Source: UBA6078 sp964468685 (lineage in GTDB: Bacteria > Desulfobacterota > Syntrophia > Syntrophales > UBA2210). From it: a stretch of 29,691 nt of DNA. The notes beneath the pieces are model-generated. The model was given only the letters and a program-made list of their open reading frames with translations. It had not been told where the DNA came from and did no database searches. Numbering within the stretch: the first letter of the stretch is position 1; the number at the start of each line of letters is the position of its first letter. Positions 23,471-29,691 of the stretch are shown piece by piece. The translations under genes were made by a program, and so were the position numbers. Location of the stretch: NCBI GenBank assembly GCA_964468685.1, contig CAYXUH010000009.1:1-29691 (forward strand), in the 5' to 3' direction.

Positions 23471-24694
23471 TTGATTACATTTGATCAGATAAAAAAAGCC
23501 GCTCTGGTGTCCGTATGGTTCATGTTCCTGACGTTTCCCATTATGGTGATCCGCGTCAATCCGGTGGAGCGTGTTGTCGAATGGCGCTGGATGAATATGC
23601 TTCTGATCGGTGTCGGAAGCTTTCTCCTTTCCTTTGTCTGGCATTATTTCATCAGGCGAAAGGAGCTTGGCACCCAAGAGGCTGAGGGGGGAGGGGCGGA
23701 GACGATTCCCCTTGCCCAGCGAATCTTGAGTAAAAAGGCGATATATAGACCGACACTGGCTGTACTCGGAATATGTGCCCTTATCTTTCCGTTCATCTTT
23801 TCACTGTATCAGACCAATATTATGGTAACGGCGCTGATCTACGTTATGCTGGGGCTGGGCCTCAATATTGTCGTCGGTCTGGCAGGCCTTCTCGATCTGG
23901 GATATGTGGCCTTTTACGCGGTGGGTGCGTATGCCTATGCCTTGCTCAACTACCACTTCGGACTCAGTTTCTGGATGGTGCTCCCCATTGGGGCCGCCCT
24001 GGGGGCAACCTTCGGAATACTCCTGGGTTTCCCTGTGCTCCGGCTTCGCGGAGATTATCTCGCCATCGTGACACTGGGGTTCGGTGAAATCATACGCATT
24101 ATACTGGAAAACTGGAACGAATTCTCCTTTGGCCCGAGCGGAATCGCCAATATTCCGAGGCCATCCCTGTTCGGGATAGATCTTTCGCTTCATGCCGCCA
24201 CGATATATATTTACTATATCATGATCGGCCTGTGTCTCTTCACGATCTTTGTCGTCAACCGCCTGGAGGACTCCCGGATCGGCAGGGCGTGGATCGCGCT
24301 CAGAGAGGACGAAATCGCCTGCCAGGCCATGGGGATCGACAAGGCTAAGACAAAACTGACGGCATTCGCTCTCGGGGCGACGTGGGCGGGGATGAGCGGC
24401 GTCGTATTTGCCGCGAAGACAACCTTTGTCAATCCGGCAAGTTTTACCATCTGGGAATCAATCATTATCCTGTGCATCGTCGTGCTGGGGGGTATGGGGT
24501 CGATACTCGGTGTTATCGCGGGGGCGCTCGTTCTGATACTGATGCCCGAATACCTGCGCGCATTCTCCGAGTTTCGGATGCTGGCATTTGGTGTCCTGCT
24601 TGTTGTAATGATGGTTTTCCGCCCGGGCGGGCTTATCCCCAATGTACGCCGCACGTATAAATTTGAGGGTGTGACGGAAACGAAAAAGGGTTGA
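23471..24694 (+). CDS. livM: Branched-chain amino-acid ABC transporter permease LivM
   Basis: 407 aa from TTG 23471. The first in-frame ATG (residue 18) would cut into the first membrane segment, and AGGA (23458-23461) or GGAAG just ahead can serve as ribosome binding site. Like E. coli LivM it has an extra N-terminal pair of helices (about 8-25 and 40-60) before the core. Core motifs: IYVMLGLGLNIVVGLAGLLDLGY, FPVLRLRGDYLAIVTLGFGE, the coupling loop GRAWIALREDEIACQAMGID, and VVLGGMGSILG. It pairs with LivH in the membrane. Confidence 0.95.
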   Translation: MITFDQIKKAALVSVWFMFLTFPIMVIRVNPVERVVEWRWMNMLLIGVGSFLLSFVWHYFIRRKELGTQEAEGGGAETIPLAQRILSKKAIYRPTLAVLGICALIFPFIFSLYQTNIMVTALIYVMLGLGLNIVVGLAGLLDLGYVAFYAVGAYAYALLNYHFGLSFWMVLPIGAALGATFGILLGFPVLRLRGDYLAIVTLGFGEIIRIILENWNEFSFGPSGIANIPRPSLFGIDLSLHAATIYIYYIMIGLCLFTIFVVNRLEDSRIGRAWIALREDEIACQAMGIDKAKTKLTAFALGATWAGMSGVVFAAKTTFVNPASFTIWESIIILCIVVLGGMGSILGVIAGALVLILMPEYLRAFSEFRMLAFGVLLVVMMVFRPGGLIPNVRRTYKFEGVTETKKG

Positions 24695-24700
24695 TGAGAT

Positions 24701-25492
24701 ATGGAACCGGTACTGAAAGTTCAAGATCTTGGCATGAATTTTGGGGGTCTGAGGGCTCTTGACGCCGTGGATCTGGACGTCAAGAAAAACGAAATCGTCG
24801 CGCTTATCGGCCCGAACGGGGCGGGAAAGACCACCTTCTTCAACTGCATAACAGGTATCTATCCTCCGACAGAGGGCGATGTACTCATATTTCCCCAGGG
24901 AAAAGACAGACCAAAACGGATAAACGGCCTGAAGCCGAACACGGTTACCGAAAAAGGCTTGGCTCGGACTTTCCAGAACATACGCCTCTTTCCCAACATG
25001 ACGGTCCTCGAGAATGTGATGATCGGGCGCCACTGCCGCATGCGCGCGGGTGTCCTGGGCGCCGTCCTCAGGGGAGGATCAACCATGAGGGAAGAGAAAG
25101 CCGCGGTCATGGACAGCTATGCCATCCTGGAGAAGATAGGCCTCGCCCCCTTTGTAAATGAGTTCGCCAGCAACCTCCCCTACGGGGCGCAGAGACGCCT
25201 GGAGATAGCCAGGGCCATGGCTACGGAACCCTTTCTGCTCCTCCTGGATGAACCCGCCGCCGGCATGAACCCCAACGAAACAAGAGACCTTGACGAACTG
25301 ATAAAACGAATTCGAGATGAAGAGGGGATATCCATACTCCTGATAGAACACGACATGAAACTGGTGATGAGCCTTTCAGACCGGATATTTGTCGTTGACT
25401 ACGGCAGGAAGATCGCGCAGGGTACCCCGGAGGAGATACGGAATAACCCGGCTGTCATCAAGGCCTATCTCGGAGAAGAGACGGATGCTTAA
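24701..25492 (+). CDS. livG: Branched-chain amino-acid ABC transporter ATPase LivG
   Basis: 263 aa. Walker A GPNGAGKT (37-44), the Q-loop in RTFQNIRLFPNMTV, signature LPYGAQRRLEIARA (the LivG version of LSGGQ), Walker B LLLLDEPAAGMNP, and a switch His in IEHDMKLVM. The insertion between Walker A and the signature (about 95-140) is the feature that separates LivG from LivF. Together with LivF it forms the ATPase heterodimer under LivH-LivM. The last eight bases overlap livF. The start at 24701 lies 6 nt after livM, with a weak ribosome binding site. Confidence 0.96.
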   Translation: MEPVLKVQDLGMNFGGLRALDAVDLDVKKNEIVALIGPNGAGKTTFFNCITGIYPPTEGDVLIFPQGKDRPKRINGLKPNTVTEKGLARTFQNIRLFPNMTVLENVMIGRHCRMRAGVLGAVLRGGSTMREEKAAVMDSYAILEKIGLAPFVNEFASNLPYGAQRRLEIARAMATEPFLLLLDEPAAGMNPNETRDLDELIKRIRDEEGISILLIEHDMKLVMSLSDRIFVVDYGRKIAQGTPEEIRNNPAVIKAYLGEETDA

Positions 25493-26192
25493 ACTCAGGA
25501 ACGTACAGACCTTCTACGGAAACATCCAGGCTCTCAAGGATGTCACGATAGAGATCGCGGAGGGGGAGATTGTCACCCTCATCGGTGCGAACGGGGCCGG
25601 GAAGACCACGACGCTCATGGCCGTATGCGGTATTGTCCCGCCACGATCGGGCGAGATATTGTTCATGGGTCAGCCGATAACGCATATGGAGCCGGACAGG
25701 ATTGTTTCACTCGGTATCTGTCAGGTCCCGGAAGGCCGCCGCATTTTCCCCTATCTGTCGGTTTCGGAGAACCTTGATATGGGTGCTTTTCTGAGGAAGG
25801 ACAAGGCCGAAATAAAGAGGGATATGGAGTACGCGTTCGAGCTGTTCCCCATCCTTGCGGAGAGGCGTCACCAGGCAGGGGGCACCCTGAGCGGAGGAGA
25901 GCAACAGATGCTGGCCATATCACGGGCGCTCATGGCACGGCCCAAACTCCTCCTCCTCGATGAGCCTTCACTGGGCCTGGCCCCCCTCATTGTTAAACAG
26001 ATATTCGAGATCATAGCCAAGATAAACGCGGAAAGTAATACGACGGTCTTTCTCGTGGAGCAAAACGCGAACCTAGCGCTGAAGGTGGCCAGCCGGGGCT
26101 ACGTTATGGAAACAGGCCACATAACCCTCACGGATTCTTCGGAAAACCTCCTTACAAACGAGGAGGTCAAGAAGGCGTACCTGGGCTTCTGA
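25485..26192 (+). CDS. livF: Branched-chain amino-acid ABC transporter ATPase LivF
   Basis: 235 aa from ATG 25485, chosen because MLKLRNVQTFYGNIQALKDV is the LivF N-terminus and GGAG lies 9 nt upstream; the open frame runs further up inside livG. Walker A GANGAGKTT (34-42), Q-loop region QVPEGRRIFPYLSV, signature LSGGEQQMLAISRALM, Walker B LLLLDEPSLGLAP, and a Gln-rich switch region VEQNANLAL characteristic of LivF (VEQN in place of the usual His motif). It overlaps livG by 8 nt and ends 3 nt before the stop of the convergent minus-strand gene. Confidence 0.96.
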   Translation: MLKLRNVQTFYGNIQALKDVTIEIAEGEIVTLIGANGAGKTTTLMAVCGIVPPRSGEILFMGQPITHMEPDRIVSLGICQVPEGRRIFPYLSVSENLDMGAFLRKDKAEIKRDMEYAFELFPILAERRHQAGGTLSGGEQQMLAISRALMARPKLLLLDEPSLGLAPLIVKQIFEIIAKINAESNTTVFLVEQNANLALKVASRGYVMETGHITLTDSSENLLTNEEVKKAYLGF

Positions 26193-26195
26193 GGC

Positions 26196-27350
26196 TTACT
26201 GTCCCGTCCCTTTGCCGGGCGGCAGTGTTTCCAGATACCGGAACGTTCCTTCTTTTATCTGCAGCATCACGGCACCTTTCACCGCATTGCCCCCCCTGTC
26301 CATATCAATAACACCGGACACCCCCCTGAATCCTCTGGTACTCGCAAGGGCCTGCCTCATCTTTGATCCGGCCGTGGATCGGGCCCGTTGTATGGCATCA
26401 AGCAGCAGAAAATATGCGTCCGCTCCCAGGACATCGACCCGGCTTACCTCGGCGCCGGTTTCCTTTTTGTACGCATCAAAGTATGCCGTGGCGATATCTG
26501 CAGGGCTGTCCTCGTTCCCAATATCACTGGTCAGTATAATTCCTTCAACATATTTACCCCCCGCAGTGATAAGCCCGGGGGAGTGGGCGTCGGTGGAAGA
26601 GATGATGTGGATGTTGATTCCCATATCGGCGGCCTGTCTGCATATGCGGGCAACCTCGGGATACGAGACCGGCAGATAGAGGACGTCGGCCTTTGACGCC
26701 ATTATCGATGACAGTTGGGTGGTGAAATCTCTGTCTCCTGTCTGGCAATAGGCGATTGCGACCACCTTTCCCCCCATCCTTAAAAATCGCTCTATGAAGG
26801 TGTTGGCAAGGTCTATGGAATGATCCTGTCCTATATTCATGAGGAGGGCCGCTTTCCCCGCCTTGAGACGAGAAAAGGTATATCGGGCCGCAGCCTCGCC
26901 CTGGAGGGCATTGGTGAGGCCTACATGAAACGCGTACCGCTTGCCTTGTATTGCCGGGGACTGCATGGAGGGAATAACGGTGGGTTTTTTTGCCCCTTCG
27001 GCGAGGAATATCCCGCCAAGGGGATTGTCGCCGGAGGGTTCCCCTATCAGTGCGTGGACCCTATGTTCTTTGATCAAGCGAGCGGCGGCTCCCGCTGTGC
27101 CGGTAGTTTCTGCTGCTGTGTCCGCCAGAAACAGCTCTACTTCTGTCCCGAGGACCAGCGGTTTGATCTTGTGCGCGACCCTGATTCCGGCATACTCGGC
27201 CTGTCCCTGGGCCGCCATGGGCCCGGTCATGGGCAGATACACCCCTATCCTGACGGTGCCGGTTTTATCCGTGGCCAAGGCGGAGAATGGGGCTCCTGCG
27301 ATCAGAAACAGGGCCAGGATGAATAGTAACAACCTCCTGGGCCATATCAT
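26196..27350 (-). CDS. Secreted Liv-type (type I periplasmic) substrate-binding protein
   Basis: 384 aa. Signal peptide with RR, a hydrophobic core (about 7-22) and a likely cut after SALA (26), so it should be a free periplasmic protein without the lipid Cys of the other binding protein. The mature part has the Leu/Ile/Val-binding fold: VRIGVYLPMTGPMAAQGQAEYAGIRVA, ALIGEPSGDNPLGG, and a second lobe with LLMNIGQDHSIDLANTFIERF. Ribosome binding site GAGGGAG just before ATG (27350). It follows der by 11 nt on the same strand, so it is transcribed with era and der rather than with the liv operon it faces. It could feed LivHMGF with another ligand, or be a sensor. The ligand is unknown. Confidence 0.9.
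   Translation of the reverse strand: MIWPRRLLLFILALFLIAGAPFSALATDKTGTVRIGVYLPMTGPMAAQGQAEYAGIRVAHKIKPLVLGTEVELFLADTAAETTGTAGAAARLIKEHRVHALIGEPSGDNPLGGIFLAEGAKKPTVIPSMQSPAIQGKRYAFHVGLTNALQGEAAARYTFSRLKAGKAALLMNIGQDHSIDLANTFIERFLRMGGKVVAIAYCQTGDRDFTTQLSSIMASKADVLYLPVSYPEVARICRQAADMGINIHIISSTDAHSPGLITAGGKYVEGIILTSDIGNEDSPADIATAYFDAYKKETGAEVSRVDVLGADAYFLLLDAIQRARSTAGSKMRQALASTRGFRGVSGVIDMDRGGNAVKGAVMLQIKEGTFRYLETLPPGKGTGQ
26198..26226. other. Weak shared hairpin at the livF / binding-protein convergence
   Basis: ACTG-T-CCCG and CGGG-CGG-CAGT can pair around a 9-nt loop, inside the last codons of the minus-strand gene. No T run on either strand. It is the only candidate for a termination structure where the two operons meet. 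Confidence 0.25.
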
Positions 27351-27361
27351 TCTTTTCTCCC

Positions 27362-28684
27362 TCAGCTTCGTTCTCCCCCCTTTTTCCTGAATATGAGCCT
27401 GACAGGGGTATGCTCGAACCCCAGTTCTTCATGGATCCTGTTGGAGAGATACCGTTCGTAGGAAAAGTGCATGCCCTTCGGCTCACGGACAAAAAACACG
27501 AAGGTAGGGGGCTTGGAGGATATCTGCGTCGCGTAGTTTATCTTGTTGGGCCTGTTTCGGTAGCGTGGAGGGGGAAGCTTCGCCGTAAACTCCTCCAGCT
27601 TCGTGTTCAGGAGAGAGGTGGAAACCCTCTGCGTGTACTGATCATAAACGGTGTTGATAAGGTCGAACACCTTGGTCACCCTCTGCCCGGAGAGCGCCGA
27701 TATGGAGATGATGGGGGCGAAATCCAGGTATTTGAGGCTGTCTTTGACGTGCTGTACGTGTGTGCCGATCGTGGCGTTGTCCTTTTCGATCAGGTCCCAC
27801 TTGTTGAGTATGAGTATACAGGCAACGCCTCTCTCATAGGCCAGGCCGGCTATCTTTGTGTCCTGATCGGTAACGCCCTCCTGCGCGTCTATCATCATGA
27901 GGGCTATATCGCATCGACTCAGCGTCTTTATCGCCTCTATCACGCTGTATTTCTCCAGTTGGAGGCTGACCTTGCTCTTCTTTCGTATCCCGGCGGTGTC
28001 TATCAACAGATACTTCCTCTCATTGAGGTCAAATGAGGTATCTATGGCATCCCTTGTCGTCCCCGGGGTGGGATTGACGATCGTACGTTCATAACCGAGG
28101 ATTTTATTAATAAGAGAAGATTTTCCGACATTGGGTTTCCCAATGACGGCTATCCGTATCCGCTCCTCTTTCTCTTCTTCATCGGGGGTTTCCGGAAGGT
28201 GCTCCACGACGTCGTCCAGCAGATCACCTACGCCCAGACCGTGCTGAGCGGAGATGGAATAGAGCCGGTCGATGCCCAGACGGTAGAAATCAAAGGTCAG
28301 CTCTTCCTTCCGGGGATTGTCGACCTTATTGACGGTGTAAAAAACGGCCTTTTTCGTTTTCCGGAGGACTTGTGTGATCTCGATATCCGCGGGGGTAAGA
28401 CCTTCCCGTCCGTCCAGGAGGAAGATGATGGCATCGGCCTCCTCGATTGCCAGGTTTGTCTGCTCGCGCATCTGCACGAGCATCCGTTCGCTGGTGACGG
28501 GTTCAAATCCCCCTGTATCGATAATCATGAAGGTCTTGCCGTTCCAGAGGGAATCGGCGTAATTCCGGTCCCGTGTGGCGCCCGGCTGGTCGATGACGAT
28601 GACTCTCTTCGTTTCGGACAACCGATTAAACAGGGTTGATTTTCCGACATTCGGCCTGCCGATAATTGCTACTATGGGTTTCAT
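27362..28684 (-). CDS. der: Ribosome assembly GTPase Der (EngA)
   Basis: 440 aa; GAGGATGG ahead of ATG (28684) on the minus strand. Two tandem G domains followed by a KH-like domain, the unique Der layout, needed for 50S subunit maturation. First G1 GRPNVGKS (9-16), GATRDR switch, DTGG, NKVD (119-122); second G1 GKPNVGKS (182-189), PGTTRD, DTAGIRKKSKV, NKWD. The C-terminal part with PPPRYRNRPNKINYATQ and the KH-like stretch ending in a basic RKKGGERS tail is normal. It lies 13 nt after era on the same strand; era-der linkage is common in this group. Confidence 0.97.
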   Translation of the reverse strand: MKPIVAIIGRPNVGKSTLFNRLSETKRVIVIDQPGATRDRNYADSLWNGKTFMIIDTGGFEPVTSERMLVQMREQTNLAIEEADAIIFLLDGREGLTPADIEITQVLRKTKKAVFYTVNKVDNPRKEELTFDFYRLGIDRLYSISAQHGLGVGDLLDDVVEHLPETPDEEEKEERIRIAVIGKPNVGKSSLINKILGYERTIVNPTPGTTRDAIDTSFDLNERKYLLIDTAGIRKKSKVSLQLEKYSVIEAIKTLSRCDIALMMIDAQEGVTDQDTKIAGLAYERGVACILILNKWDLIEKDNATIGTHVQHVKDSLKYLDFAPIISISALSGQRVTKVFDLINTVYDQYTQRVSTSLLNTKLEEFTAKLPPPRYRNRPNKINYATQISSKPPTFVFFVREPKGMHFSYERYLSNRIHEELGFEHTPVRLIFRKKGGERS

Positions 28685-28697
28685 CTATGTCCATCCT

Positions 28698-29588
28698 CTA
28701 CTCATTCGGATATCCGAATTCACCAAGCATTCTCGAATCCTGCGCCCAGTCCTTCTCAACCCTGACGAACAATTCCAGGTATACTCTGGTGTCAAAGAAA
28801 CGTTCCATTTCCAACCGTGCTCCGGTTCCGATCCTCTTCAGCATGCCCCCCCTCTTGCCGATGATGATCCCCTTCTGTGAGTCCTTTTCCACATGTATCG
28901 TTGCCAGTATGCGCAGCAGACCCTTCTCCGAATCTTCCTTGAAGGAGTCGATTACGACGGCGGTCGAGTAGGGGACCTCTTTGTGGGTGAGAAGGGTTAT
29001 TCGCTCCCGGATCATCTCAGCCGCGAGGAAGCGTTCGGGACGATCCGTTATCATGTCGTCCGGGAAATAGTGCGGCCCTTCCGGCAGGATATTTTCGATG
29101 ACCTCCAGGAGACGGTCGACGTTGAACCCCTTCAAGGCGGAGATGGGAACGATCTCTTCGAAGGGGTGGAGACGCCTCACCTCGTCAATCAGGATCAGCA
29201 GTTTTTCCTTGCCGATTAGATCGATCTTGTTGATCACCAGGACGACCGGTATCGGTATGTCCTTGAGCGATCTGAGGATAAAGGTATCGTCCCTCCCGAT
29301 CGGTGCCCCGGCATCGGTGAGCAGGAGTAGCATGTTCACATCGTTGAAGACGCTCATCGCGGTCGATACCATCTGGCGGCCCAGCGATGTTTTCGCCTTG
29401 TGTATCCCGGGGGTGTCCAGGAAGATAAACTGCCCTGCCTCGGTAGTCTTGATCCCCATGATCCTGTTTCTGGTCGTCTGAGGCTTATGGGTGCTGATCG
29501 CTATCTTTTCACCCACCACGAGATTCATGAGCGTGGATTTTCCCGCGTTCGGTTTCCCTATAATTCCTATAAAACCTGATTTAAACAA
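28698..29588 (-). CDS. era: GTPase Era
   Basis: 296 aa from a TTG start (29588-29586). AAGGAG lies 6 nt before this TTG, and the protein then begins MFKSGFIGIIGKPNAGKS, the normal Era N-terminus. GTG at 29609 would add seven residues (and would overlap the preceding stop) but has no good ribosome binding site. Era binds 16S rRNA and chaperones 30S assembly. G1 GKPNAGKS (11-18), switch PQTTRNRI, DTPGIHK, NKID, then a C-terminal KH domain with the RNA-binding GIIIGKRGGMLKRIG loop. Length is standard. Confidence 0.96.
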   Translation of the reverse strand: MFKSGFIGIIGKPNAGKSTLMNLVVGEKIAISTHKPQTTRNRIMGIKTTEAGQFIFLDTPGIHKAKTSLGRQMVSTAMSVFNDVNMLLLLTDAGAPIGRDDTFILRSLKDIPIPVVLVINKIDLIGKEKLLILIDEVRRLHPFEEIVPISALKGFNVDRLLEVIENILPEGPHYFPDDMITDRPERFLAAEMIRERITLLTHKEVPYSTAVVIDSFKEDSEKGLLRILATIHVEKDSQKGIIIGKRGGMLKRIGTGARLEMERFFDTRVYLELFVRVEKDWAQDSRMLGEFGYPNE

Positions 29589-29594
29589 AGAGAA

Positions 29595-29600
29595 CTCCTT
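29595..29600 (-). promoter_or_regulatory. Ribosome binding site supporting the era TTG start
   Basis: AAGGAG on the minus strand, 6 nt before TTG 29588-29586, and inside the reading frame of the alternative GTG start. Confidence 0.7.
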
Positions 29601-29605
29601 ATCTA

Positions 29606-29691
29606 TCACTCTTGTTTCTTCGACTGATCTGCCATTATCTGCTGTAAATTCGCAAGCGATTTTAGATTAGAAGAACCATCTATCGCCTTGA
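29606..29691 (-). CDS. C-terminal end of an unidentified upstream gene (partial)
   Basis: On the minus strand a frame is open from the window edge for 27 codons and ends in TGA (29608-29606), 17 nt before the era TTG. The tail reads KAIDGSSNLKSL...MADQSKKQE, a hydrophilic end typical of a real C-terminus. 27 open codons could arise by chance, so this is tentative. I cannot identify the family; in related genomes rnc or other translation genes often precede era. Confidence 0.4.
   Translation of the reverse strand, partial: KAIDGSSNLKSLANLQQIMADQSKKQE

Noticed and set aside
25389..25484. Upstream extension of livF into livG
   Set aside because: The LivF family begins at MLKLRNV; the extension has no counterpart and ATG 25485 has a ribosome binding site.
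1..29691. tRNA, rRNA, transposase, integrase or toxin-antitoxin genes
   Set aside because: Looked for on both strands by motif; nothing recognisable was found.

Overview
The window is about 29.7 kb of ordinary, densely packed bacterial chromosome. Nearly every gene is a recognisable housekeeping or amino-acid/lipid metabolism gene. Gene content, the order rpsB-tsf-pyrH-frr-uppS-cdsA-dxr-rseP, a short EF-Ts (199 aa), an M23 peptidase next to secA, and a complete Liv-type branched-chain amino-acid transporter next to era/der together suggest a Gram-negative anaerobe of the old Deltaproteobacteria (Desulfobacterota, possibly Syntrophales-like). This placement is inferred from gene order and protein character only. 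I see no phage, IS element, CRISPR array, tRNA or rRNA.

Layout. (1) 1-3306, plus strand: the 3' part of a biotin carboxylase subunit, a 404-nt spacer made of hairpin-forming repeats, then a carboxyltransferase/biotin-carrier subunit of pyruvate-carboxylase type that lacks several of the family's catalytic residues. (2) 3307-8234: a membrane-anchored M23 peptidase, a terminator, secA and argJ. (3) 8235-11289: a structured leader, then rpsB, tsf, pyrH, frr, closed by a strong intrinsic terminator. (4) 11290-15844: uppS, cdsA, dxr, rseP and tsaB, tightly coupled with overlapping starts and stops (isoprenoid carrier, CDP-diacylglycerol, MEP pathway, site-2 protease, tRNA t6A). (5) 15845-20843: a good sigma-70 promoter, then psd, pssA, asd, rsmD, coaD and an aspartate aminotransferase. 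cdsA, pssA and psd together make phosphatidylethanolamine from phosphatidic acid. (6) 20853-26192: a small membrane protein, then a near-consensus promoter driving livK-livH-livM-livG-livF, a high-affinity amino-acid importer. (7) 26196-29691, minus strand: era, der and a second, secreted Liv-type binding protein, convergent with livF with only 3 nt between them, plus a probable fragment of an upstream gene at the window edge.

Most worth a second look: the biotin-dependent carboxylase pair, whose carboxyltransferase half keeps the metal Lys and His ligands and the biotin site but has lost the RDxxQS and PGGQxT elements; the repeated hairpins between the two halves, where stem changes are compensated on both arms; a lipoprotein amino-acid-binding protein with a near-perfect leucine-zipper stalk; a candidate autoregulatory leader ahead of rpsB; and a terminator hairpin almost touching the secA start. 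Several essential genes (tsf, rseP, livM, probably era) start with TTG, and I reset their starts accordingly.
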